From NCBI GenBank assembly GCA_026398285.1, contig JAPLTI010000067.1, positions 1-5,058 of the forward strand: a stretch of 5,058 bases of DNA. The letters are read 5' to 3'. The stretch is from Verrucomicrobiota bacterium. Lineage in GTDB: Bacteria; Verrucomicrobiota; Verrucomicrobiia; Chthoniobacterales; Terrimicrobiaceae. Shown here piece after piece: positions 1-5,058 of this stretch (position 1 is the first letter of the stretch; every line of letters starts with the position of its first letter). Below the pieces are notes generated by a model. That model made no database searches and was not told the DNA's origin. It saw nothing but the letters and a program-made list of their open reading frames with translations. A program made the translations under genes and the position numbers.

Positions 1-1083
1 GTTTAGGTCGTCATCCAACGCCTCGCCGAAGGCATAGCCCGCTTCCATGAGGTTTTCGCCCGAGGTGCCCTTCGCCAGTGCCTGAAGGCGGGTCGCCCAT
101 TCATCCAGGCGTTGCAGTGCGCTGCGTGCTGCGGCGAGGCCCTCGAAAGTGAAGTTGAGCGGCTCGCGGTATTTGACCGAAATGAGCGCGTAGCGCACCT
201 CGCGTCCGCTCCAGCCTTTTTCCATGAGGTCGCGCAGGGTGAAGAAATTTCCCGCGCTCTTGGCCATTTTCGAACCCTCGACCTGCAGGTGGCGGCAGTG
301 CATCCAAAGGCGCACAAATTTTTTTCCCGTCACGCACTCGCTCTGTGCGATCTCGGCCTCGTGGTGAGGGAAAATGTTGTCCTCACCGCCGCAGTGGATG
401 TCGAGTTCGGGACCGAGAATACCTGTCGCCATGGCGCTGCACTCGATGTGCCAACCAGGCCGCCCGCGTCCCCACGGGCTTTCCCAGCCGACATCGCCAT
501 CCGCTTCATCCCACGCCTTCCAGAGTGCGAAGTCGCCGACATTTTCCTTTTCGTATTCGTCGTTGCGGACCCGAACCCCGTCGCGGAGTTCCTCCAGATC
601 GAAGTGCGCGAGCTTGCCGTAGTTGGCGAACGAGCGGATGCGGAAATACACGGAGCCATCCTCGGCGCGGTAGGCGTGGCCTTTTTCGATGAGCGTTGAG
701 ATCATTTCCAGCATCCGAGTGATATGCTCGGGAGCCGTGGCCTCGGGAAAATGATCCGCCCGTTTGATGCGAAGCGTGTCGAGATCCTCGAAGAACGCCT
801 TCTTAAATGGTGCTGTGAAGTCCGCGAGCGCCATGCCACAAGCCCGGCAACCCCGGATCGTCTTGTCATCCACATCGGTGAGATTCATCACGCGGTCGAC
901 CTTCAACCCCCGATACTCGAGATGGCGTTGCAGCAAATCCTCGAAAATGTAGGCGCGGAAATTTCCGATGTGGGCGAAATTGTAAACAGTCGGCCCGCAG
1001 GTGTAGAGCCGCACCTTCCCCGCCTCGCGCGGCATGAAGTCCTCGACCTGACGGGTCAGCGTATTGAAAAAACGAAGTGGCAT
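1..1083 (-). CDS. cysS: Cysteinyl-tRNA synthetase, N-terminal 361 residues (3' end outside window)
   Basis: This class I enzyme charges tRNA-Cys with cysteine in the cytosol, using ATP. Translating from the ATG at 1083 gives an open frame to the left edge. The first zinc ligand is C29 (motif TCGPTVY). The HIGH-type motif is HIGN at 38-41. The other zinc ligands by alignment with E. coli CysRS are C215 (HIECS), H240 and E244 (FPHHEAEIAQSE, 238-249). The KMSKS loop is KMAKS at 272-276, followed by AGNF. Family members are about 460-500 residues, so roughly 100-140 C-terminal residues, including most of the anticodon-binding part, lie outside. No clear Shine-Dalgarno sequence precedes the ATG, but residues MPLRFFNTLT match the usual family N-terminus. 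An extra Cys pair (C79 and C82, GCRACG) stands where most homologues have none. The large plus-strand open frames over this gene are shadows. Family assignment is secure; the gene is incomplete only because of the window edge. Confidence 0.97.
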   Translation of the reverse strand, partial: MPLRFFNTLTRQVEDFMPREAGKVRLYTCGPTVYNFAHIGNFRAYIFEDLLQRHLEYRGLKVDRVMNLTDVDDKTIRGCRACGMALADFTAPFKKAFFEDLDTLRIKRADHFPEATAPEHITRMLEMISTLIEKGHAYRAEDGSVYFRIRSFANYGKLAHFDLEELRDGVRVRNDEYEKENVGDFALWKAWDEADGDVGWESPWGRGRPGWHIECSAMATGILGPELDIHCGGEDNIFPHHEAEIAQSECVTGKKFVRLWMHCRHLQVEGSKMAKSAGNFFTLRDLMEKGWSGREVRYALISVKYREPLNFTFEGLAAARSALQRLDEWATRLQALAKGTSGENLMEAGYAFGEALDDDLN

Positions 1084-1139
1084 GGATCGCGAAGTAAAGG
1101 CGAGACGAGCCGGAAAATCAATTTCTGCCTCGCAGCATG

Positions 1140-1183
1140 TTTGCTGACGGTTGCGCAGTCCATTTGGGATTTTGCTGACGGTT
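1140..1183. repeat. 13-bp direct repeat pair upstream of cysS
   Basis: TTTGCTGACGGTT occurs at 1140-1152 and again, identical, at 1171-1183. The start-to-start distance is 31 bp, close to three helical turns, so both copies would face the same side of the DNA. They lie 57-100 bp upstream of the cysS start codon. The position and phasing would suit a pair of binding sites for a regulator, but this is inference; chance duplication cannot be excluded. Confidence 0.45.
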
Positions 1184-1342
1184 TCCTCAAGACACACGCA
1201 TCTGGCAGGTGACTCGTTCGGGTCGAAGTCGAGAATCTATTCTTGTCCTGCGCGGGTATGATTCCTTTTTATGAAGCGTTGGCATCCTAAAGAAACAGCT
1301 TGTGCAGAGCGGTAGTGGTTTTTAAAGTGGTCTGACGTGTGC

Positions 1343-1361
1343 CTTCCTGTTCAACAGGAAG
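1343..1361. repeat. 9-1-9 palindrome
   Basis: CTTCCTGTT (1343-1351), one central C, then AACAGGAAG (1353-1361) form a perfect inverted repeat. As RNA it would be an 8-bp stem with a 3-nt loop. A further TGCC at 1340-1343 and GGCA at 1365-1368 could lengthen the stem with a bulge. No T-run follows on either strand, so it does not look like a Rho-independent terminator. It could be an operator for a dimeric regulator or part of a longer folded RNA; the sequence alone does not decide. Confidence 0.5.
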
Positions 1362-1384
1362 CAGGGCATCAAACAATTTAAAGG

Positions 1385-1440
1385 TCCCACCCCGGTGAAA
1401 AGAGCCCAAGGGGCTCTCTCGCAAGAGTAGCCGGGGTGGT
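1385..1440 (-). terminator. Structured inverted repeat, candidate terminator of the DUF3800 gene
   Basis: The outer arms are CCACCCCGG (1387-1395) and CCGGGGTGG (1431-1439), a perfect 9-bp match. Inside them AGAGCCC (1401-1407) pairs perfectly with GGGCTCT (1411-1417) across a 3-nt loop, and a small CTC-GCAA-GAG hairpin (1418-1427) follows directly. The whole would fold as a three-way junction. Read on the minus strand, the 7-bp inner hairpin ends in four T residues (1401-1398), about 30 nt after the DUF3800 stop, which suits transcription termination. The T-run is short and the outer stem is unnecessary for a simple terminator, so a REP-like repeat or a structured RNA is an alternative. Confidence 0.5.
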
Positions 1441-1446
1441 CGCTTT

Positions 1447-2166
1447 TCAAGTTTGGACCGCGGTGTATTGTTGGAAAATCTCTCTTTCGCTTTTCACCGC
1501 TCCTGCGATTAGGTTGTAAGAACGCACATCAGATTTGCTCCATTTTCGATAGATTGCCCAGCTGCAATAATCGGCAATTTGCAGGTCGCTATTTGATTTC
1601 GAGTCATGGTGAAGCACACGATAGCGAACGCCTTTCGGCAGCTTCTTTGCGAGGGTAAGTTTGACGGCTTTTTCAACGGCCTGCCTTTTGCGAAGCACCG
1701 GAATCCGGTCGGTGAAGACGATGATTTCCGCAAAGCGCCGCAGGTCTTGGCATTCGATGACATGGCGAAGGAGATCTCCAAGCATCTCGGGATAGAAACA
1801 CTCCTCGGTTCGCACTTCTTGGCTGGCCTTGCATTTTTCAACGATGAGTGAATCGACTCGAATACCTGCGAGATTTTTGCAGATGATGTCGAAGACGCGG
1901 TTACGCGTGGTCTGGTTGTCTTCGGCTGCGTGAAAATACTCGATATTCGCGCCCAGTTCCACCAAGTCGTATTTAAGCTCCGCCAATTCCTTGTAGGCAT
2001 TGAATGGACGCTCTTTTGCTACACTCGAAAGGATAAAATAGCGTGTTCCGGTGGGAGAAAAATCAAGGTTTCCTGCCTCATCAAGGAAAATGTAGAGAAA
2101 TCCTTGAGACTTGTCTGCTTCAGTTCCTGAACCGGTCGATACGGAATGTTGAGATATTTCGGCCAT
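1447..2166 (-). CDS. DUF3800 family protein (239 aa), function unknown
   Basis: I recognise this as a DUF3800 protein from the N-terminal strand plus acidic motif FLDEAGN (27-33) and the C-terminal motif DLQIADYCSWAIYRK (194-208). Conserved acidic residues that could form a metal site are D29, E30, D153 (IIVFTDR) and D194/D199; an RNase H-like nuclease fold has been suggested for such proteins, but no activity is shown here. The first 22 residues are Ser/Thr/Gly-rich and probably disordered. There is no signal peptide or membrane segment. The ATG at 2166 is chosen because AAGGA lies 4 nt upstream and no other Met occurs before residue 128; the frame stays open upstream into the glycosyltransferase gene but that part is not protein-like. 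Counted stretches are about 42-52% GC against about 60-72% in stretches of cysS and the glycosyltransferase gene, suggesting horizontal acquisition. DUF3800 genes are often found on accessory DNA. Confidence 0.85.
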   Translation of the reverse strand: MAEISQHSVSTGSGTEADKSQGFLYIFLDEAGNLDFSPTGTRYFILSSVAKERPFNAYKELAELKYDLVELGANIEYFHAAEDNQTTRNRVFDIICKNLAGIRVDSLIVEKCKASQEVRTEECFYPEMLGDLLRHVIECQDLRRFAEIIVFTDRIPVLRKRQAVEKAVKLTLAKKLPKGVRYRVLHHDSKSNSDLQIADYCSWAIYRKWSKSDVRSYNLIAGAVKSEREIFQQYTAVQT

Positions 2167-2258
2167 GCGATCCTTGTCGTTTGCTCCGTAGTTGAAGAAT
2201 GGAATCCTCGAAAAGACGAGAAAATTGATGGCCAGGAAAAAACGGACTGAGCAGGAAA

Positions 2259-3323
2259 TCAAATGTTGCCTGCAAATTTCGCCTCTACCAGCACCTTGCG
2301 AACACCATCGGCTACCATTTCTGGAGTGAAATGTTGCCGCCATTCGCCTTTTGGAAGATCTCCGGGAGGGAGAAGCCATTTCTGGCGGCCGTTTTTCGAG
2401 TAGGGGGCGTAAACTCCGGGGTGTTGGCCGGCGGAGACGATGACGGCGGGGGTGTCGAGTGCGCAGGCCATGTGGGCTGCGGCGGTATCCACCGTCAGGA
2501 CGAGGCGGGCTTCGGCGATGGATTGCAGGAAATCGGGGAGCGGGACAGGCGGGGCGAGGTGGATGTTGGTGATGCCAGCGGATTGAAGAATGCGGGCGAA
2601 TTCTTGGAGACGGTCTGCTTGGCTTGGCCCGGCGGCGAGGTGGAGTGGGGCTTCAGCGCGCTCGTGGTCAATGAGTTTTAAAGCGCGAGCCCAGGCCTCG
2701 GCGGGGTAATCCTTGGATGTCGTTGAGCTGAATGGGCATAGTAGCCAGTAGTTTTTGGCAGAAACCTCGTGGGGGTGCGTCAGCGTGGGCAGGATTTCTT
2801 CGTCGGATACCCTGCGTTGGAGAACTTCCTCGGCGACGAGGCGGTTTGCTTCGACATCGGTGGGAAGTCGTCCGGCCGGAGGGTAGGGGATGAGGGTTGG
2901 TTTGAAGGCGGAGCGGACGAAATTCTCGACGGCGGGGCGCCGCATGCGAGGGTTTGCCAGGAGAAGGTTTTCGCAGGCGATACGGCGTTTGGCTCGAGGG
3001 AGATAGAATGTGATCGTGTGGAGATAAGCTCGCATGCTGCGCAGGCAGATGGCGGCGTCCACACGCAGGGTCAGCAGGCGAAGCCAAGTCGGCAAGCAGT
3101 TGACTACATTCACCGTGGCCAAGTTGACAAGACGCCGTTTTTCCCTCAGGTGGAGCGGGATAACTTCGGCGTCAGGAAACTGGGCTTGTGCCAGCGGAGC
3201 GACATCCGCTCTCACAGCGATGACGAGATTTTTCTCACTCAATTCCCGCGCCATGAGGCGAATGCATCCTGTTGCGAGGATGAAGTCGCCGATGGCGTCG
3301 GGTTTGAGAATGAAAACGCGCAA
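2259..3323 (-). CDS. Glycosyltransferase family 9 (LPS heptosyltransferase-like), 354 aa, TTG start
   Basis: GT9 enzymes transfer heptose or a similar sugar from a nucleotide donor to lipid A-core or related envelope glycans at the inner face of the cytoplasmic membrane. The N-terminal domain opens with RVFILKPDAIGDFILATG; D13 lines up with the catalytic Asp of E. coli WaaC. The C-terminal donor-binding domain shows FSSTTSKDYP (198-207, with K204 where WaaC has a key Lys) and VDTAAAHMACAL (278-289), the GT9 hallmark. Length is typical. The start must be TTG at 3323: the gnd stop codon lies in the same frame two codons upstream, and the next in-frame ATG (residue 24) would remove the catalytic loop. 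There is no Shine-Dalgarno sequence, so translation is probably coupled to gnd, whose stop is 6 bp away. The exact sugar and acceptor cannot be read from sequence, so I give no gene symbol. Confidence 0.9.
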   Translation of the reverse strand: MRVFILKPDAIGDFILATGCIRLMARELSEKNLVIAVRADVAPLAQAQFPDAEVIPLHLREKRRLVNLATVNVVNCLPTWLRLLTLRVDAAICLRSMRAYLHTITFYLPRAKRRIACENLLLANPRMRRPAVENFVRSAFKPTLIPYPPAGRLPTDVEANRLVAEEVLQRRVSDEEILPTLTHPHEVSAKNYWLLCPFSSTTSKDYPAEAWARALKLIDHERAEAPLHLAAGPSQADRLQEFARILQSAGITNIHLAPPVPLPDFLQSIAEARLVLTVDTAAAHMACALDTPAVIVSAGQHPGVYAPYSKNGRQKWLLPPGDLPKGEWRQHFTPEMVADGVRKVLVEAKFAGNI

Positions 3324-3329
3324 GCGCGG

Positions 3330-4754
3330 TCAGACCGTGTAGGTCGTGGAGGCAGTGGTGCCGCCTTGTCCAGTCCAATTCGTGTGGAAGAACTGTCCAC
3401 GGGGCTTGTCTACACGCTCGTAGGTGTGGGCACCAAAGAAGTCGCGCTGGGCTTGGAGCAGGTTCGCTGGCAGGACCGCTGAACGGTAACTGTCAAAGAA
3501 CGAGAGGGCTGTGCTGAACGCGGGAACTGGGATTCCACGCTTGGCGGCGATCGCCACCACATTGCGCCAAGCTTTCTGGTTTTTCTTCATTTCGCCTTTG
3601 AAAAAGTCGTCGAAGAGCAGGTTCGTGAGCTTGGGTTTTTTGTCGAAGGCTTCTTTGATCTTACCGAGGAAGCGGGAGCGGATAATGCAACCTCCGCGCC
3701 ACATGAGGGCGATGCCACCCCAGTTGAGCTTCCAACCGTATTCGGCAGCGGCGGCGCGCATGAGCATGTAGCCTTGGGCGTAGCTGATGATTTTCGAAGC
3801 GTAAAGGGCTTGGCGAACTTCGTCGATGAGCTTGGCGCGTTTTTTGGCGTTGCGCGCAGCTGGAATGGAAGGGTTCGGGCCTTTGAGTTTGCGGGCGGCT
3901 TTCACGCGCTCCTCCTTGAGGGCTGATACGCAGCGAGCGTAAACTGACTTGACGGTGCCTTTTTGGCCAGCCGTGTCGAGGATTTTGCTCAAGAGCGGTG
4001 TGCCGTCGGTGTCTTTTTTGGCAAAAATATCGCGGCTGATTTCGATGAGGTAGCTGTCGAGGTCGCCTTTGTTCCATTCGGCAAAAACATCGTGCAGTTC
4101 CTGCTCGTTCAAGCCGAGGCCGTTTTTCAGAATATTGTAGGCCTCGCAAATTAGCTGCATGTCACCGTATTCGATGCCGTTATGCACCATTTTTACATAA
4201 TGGCCTGCACCCTCTTCACCGACCCAATCGCAGCACGGCGAGCCATCTTCCACTTTAGCGGAAATGGATTGGAAAATGTCTTTCACATGAGGCCATGCGG
4301 CAGGTGATCCGCCGGGCATGATGCTTGGTCCACGGCGAGCGCCTTCTTCTCCACCCGAAACGCCCGTTCCGATGAAAAGCAAACCCTTGGCTTCGAGTTC
4401 GCGCTGGCGGCGGTTTGTGTCATTGTAGAGCGAATTTCCACCGTCGATGATGATGTCGCCGGGTTCCAGATAAGGGGTGATTTGAGCAATAAAGTCATCC
4501 ACTGGCTGGCCGGCCTTGACGAGCATCATGACGCGGCGTGGGCGTTTGAGTTTGGAAACCAGTTCCTGAATGGAGTGGGCGCCCTGCACTTTTGTGCCTT
4601 TTGCCTCATTTGCCAAAAATTCGTCCACTTTCGAGGTGGTGCGGTTGTAAACGACGACCGTGTAGCCGTGGTCGTTCATGTTGAGGACGAGGTTCTGGCC
4701 CATCACGGCCAATCCGATGAGACCGATGTCTCCTTGTGGTGTAGTGTTTTCCAT
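3330..4754 (-). CDS. gnd: 6-phosphogluconate dehydrogenase (decarboxylating), 474 aa, with an internal deletion
   Basis: The family oxidises and decarboxylates 6-phosphogluconate to ribulose 5-phosphate with NADP+, in the cytosolic pentose phosphate pathway. The Rossmann motif is GLIGLAVMG (11-19); NRTTSK (37-42) fits NADP preference. Substrate and catalytic residues are present: SGG (133-135), K188, H191, N192, E195 and Y196 in HYVKMVHNGIEYGDMQ, and the C-terminal R447 and H457. At 260-275, however, the family stretch KGTGKWT...ITESVFARC reads KGTVKSVYARC: compared with E. coli Gnd as I remember it, about 18 residues are missing in frame. The KGT (264-266) and Arg (R273) that contact the substrate phosphate survive but are 9 residues apart instead of about 27. 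Extra residues at both ends (MENTTPQG, and a Thr-rich tail after HTNW) hide the loss in total length. The frame is otherwise intact. Activity is doubtful. Confidence 0.95.
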   Translation of the reverse strand: MENTTPQGDIGLIGLAVMGQNLVLNMNDHGYTVVVYNRTTSKVDEFLANEAKGTKVQGAHSIQELVSKLKRPRRVMMLVKAGQPVDDFIAQITPYLEPGDIIIDGGNSLYNDTNRRQRELEAKGLLFIGTGVSGGEEGARRGPSIMPGGSPAAWPHVKDIFQSISAKVEDGSPCCDWVGEEGAGHYVKMVHNGIEYGDMQLICEAYNILKNGLGLNEQELHDVFAEWNKGDLDSYLIEISRDIFAKKDTDGTPLLSKILDTAGQKGTVKSVYARCVSALKEERVKAARKLKGPNPSIPAARNAKKRAKLIDEVRQALYASKIISYAQGYMLMRAAAAEYGWKLNWGGIALMWRGGCIIRSRFLGKIKEAFDKKPKLTNLLFDDFFKGEMKKNQKAWRNVVAIAAKRGIPVPAFSTALSFFDSYRSAVLPANLLQAQRDFFGAHTYERVDKPRGQFFHTNWTGQGGTTASTTYTV

Positions 4755-4954
4755 TATGTGTTTTTTATGATTTGGCCGACGGATGCGAGGCGCACTCCCG
4801 TGCCAACCCGGCGACCATGTGAAAAATTCGCGGAAATGTTAAGAAAAAAATCAAATTTTATCTACTGGAAGGATTCCTCGCAATTGGGAGGGCAGGAAAA
4901 AAGAATGATGACGCCTGCAGTCAAAAAGAACCCTGAAGAAGATTTAAATATCTC
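4755..4954 (-). other. Intergenic region between tmk and gnd, leader of gnd
   Basis: This 200-bp AT-rich stretch contains no gene. On the minus strand it holds a sigma-70-like promoter candidate (listed separately) and an approximately 90-nt gnd leader. The leader includes a small hairpin: GCAC at 4792-4795 pairs with GTGC at 4800-4803 across TCCC (plus-strand reading). No recognisable Shine-Dalgarno sequence precedes the gnd ATG; the bases just upstream are A-rich. I do not see a convincing terminator for tmk here. Confidence 0.6.
4855..4883 (-). promoter_or_regulatory. Candidate sigma-70 promoter for gnd and the glycosyltransferase gene
   Basis: On the minus strand TTGCGA (4883-4878; 4 of 6 matches to the -35 consensus) is followed by exactly 17 bp and then TAAAAT (4860-4855; 5 of 6 matches to the -10 consensus). 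Transcription would begin near 4848, giving a leader of about 94 nt. The spacer contains GGAA-TCC-TTCC, a short inverted repeat that could be an operator half-site pair or chance. No better promoter is visible in the region; the assignment rests on consensus match and position only. Confidence 0.5.
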
Positions 4955-4968
4955 TTATTTATTTAAAT
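4942..4968. repeat. AT-rich inverted repeat across the tmk stop codon
   Basis: ATTTAAATA (4942-4950) and TATTTAAAT (4960-4968) are perfect 9-bp inverted arms separated by 9 bp. The repeat spans the TAA stop of the tmk frame. All pairs are A-T, so the RNA hairpin would be weak. No clean T-run follows in the minus direction close to the stem, so I do not call a terminator. A protein-binding site or chance in an AT-rich segment are equally possible. Confidence 0.4.
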
Positions 4969-5058
4969 GCGTCATGATTTTCGCCAAAACCTCTCCTGCG
5001 ATTTCTTCGATCGAATGCGAGGCGTCGATCAGGTGCACGCGCTATGGATTTTCTTTCG
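4955..5058 (-). pseudogene. tmk: Thymidylate kinase C-terminal fragment with in-frame TAG (5' part outside window)
   Basis: Thymidylate kinase phosphorylates dTMP to dTDP with ATP. Only the last 34 codons of the apparent frame are visible. They read KENP, then TAG at 5044-5042, then RVHLIDASHSIEEIAGEV (5041-4988) and a short Lys-containing end stopping at TAA (4957-4955). The pattern xENPERVxxIDASxxIEEIA is typical of the thymidylate kinase C-terminus, and the TAG falls exactly where the family usually has Glu, so a single G-to-T change from GAG explains it. If real, the protein loses about 28 residues including the last beta strand. The segment after the stop still reads as good protein, so the change would be recent, or it is a sequence error. 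The gene could also be annotated as an intact, slightly short CDS ending at 5042. Identification rests on a short stretch, hence moderate confidence. Confidence 0.65.

Larger units (their letters stand above)
1084..1446. other. Non-coding stretch between DUF3800 gene and cysS
   Basis: These 363 bp carry no convincing gene, tRNA or rRNA on either strand. They would form the region downstream of the DUF3800 gene and the leader/promoter region of cysS. Three kinds of structure are visible and listed separately: a compact inverted repeat with inner hairpins (1385-1440), a near-perfect palindrome (1343-1361) and a 13-bp direct repeat (1140-1152 and 1171-1183). I could not identify a convincing sigma-70 promoter for cysS. 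The best weak match on the minus strand is TTGAGG followed after 17 bp by CCAAAT, which I do not consider good enough to annotate. Confidence 0.7.

Noticed and set aside
38..276. HIGN and KMAKS (cysS residues 38-41 and 272-276) as possibly defective cysS motifs
   Set aside because: As I recall, HIGN is common in bacterial CysRS and Ala in the KMSKS loop is known; the zinc ligands are intact, so the enzyme looks functional. The numbers given here are residue positions, which correspond to roughly 256-972 in the DNA.
112..699. Plus-strand open frame of 195 codons
   Set aside because: It lies antisense to well-conserved cysS codons and shows no recognisable domain; long antisense frames are common in GC-rich genes.
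724..1212. Plus-strand open frame of 162 codons that extends past the cysS start
   Set aside because: Most of it is antisense to cysS; the overhang into the non-coding stretch has no motif and no ribosome-binding site.
1384..1440. Ribozyme (hammerhead-like) or CRISPR repeat reading of the structured element
   Set aside because: The conserved hammerhead core is absent on both strands and the element occurs once, with no spacer-repeat pattern.
2203..2258. Possible terminator after the glycosyltransferase (T6 run near 2240)
   Set aside because: No stem of useful length precedes the T-run; only a 4-bp CTCG/CGAG pair lies after it.
2167..2379. N-terminal extension of the DUF3800 frame
   Set aside because: It overlaps the conserved 3' end of the glycosyltransferase gene, its residues do not look like protein, and the ATG at 2166 has a good AAGGA site.
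2769..3482. Plus-strand open frame of 237 codons
   Set aside because: It is antisense to the glycosyltransferase and gnd ends, both of which have clear family motifs.
3661..4149. Second minus-strand frame inside gnd (162 codons)
   Set aside because: It is a shifted reading of gnd with Arg/Pro/His-rich, domain-free sequence.

Overview
The window holds five genes or gene pieces, all read on the minus strand. In transcription order they are the 3' end of a thymidylate kinase-like gene (tmk), 6-phosphogluconate dehydrogenase (gnd), a family 9 glycosyltransferase of the LPS heptosyltransferase type, a DUF3800 protein, and the first 361 codons of cysteinyl-tRNA synthetase (cysS). The organism is a bacterium. 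An LPS-type glycosyltransferase points to a Gram-negative envelope. The weak or absent Shine-Dalgarno sequences, the cysS and gnd sequence styles and the Thr/Ser-rich gnd tail remind me of the Verrucomicrobiota/PVC group, but this is an impression from memory and not a demonstrated placement.

Layout from the right end. 4955-5058: tmk C-terminus, with an in-frame TAG where the family usually has Glu. 4755-4954: about 200 bp between tmk and gnd, with the best promoter candidate of the window (TTGCGA, 17 bp, TAAAAT). 3330-4754: gnd. 2259-3323: glycosyltransferase, starting at TTG only 6 bp after the gnd stop and in the same frame, so the two are almost certainly co-transcribed and probably translationally coupled. 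2167-2258: a 92-bp gap. 1447-2166: DUF3800 gene, visibly more AT-rich than its neighbours. 1084-1446: a 363-bp non-coding stretch with a compact structured inverted repeat just after the DUF3800 stop, a near-perfect palindrome, and a 13-bp direct repeat 31 bp apart upstream of cysS. 1-1083: cysS, running off the left edge.

The housekeeping genes do unrelated jobs: dTMP phosphorylation, NADPH and pentose supply, envelope sugar transfer, and cysteine charging. The DUF3800 gene looks like a single-gene accessory insert between the glycosyltransferase and cysS. I see no complete multi-gene new system. The most notable points are a net loss of about 18 residues inside the gnd active-site region (the family signature is cut short) and the amber codon near the end of tmk. 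Two lesions in otherwise well-conserved genes could mean gene decay, true variants or sequence error. The structured repeat after DUF3800 is the best candidate for an undescribed element.
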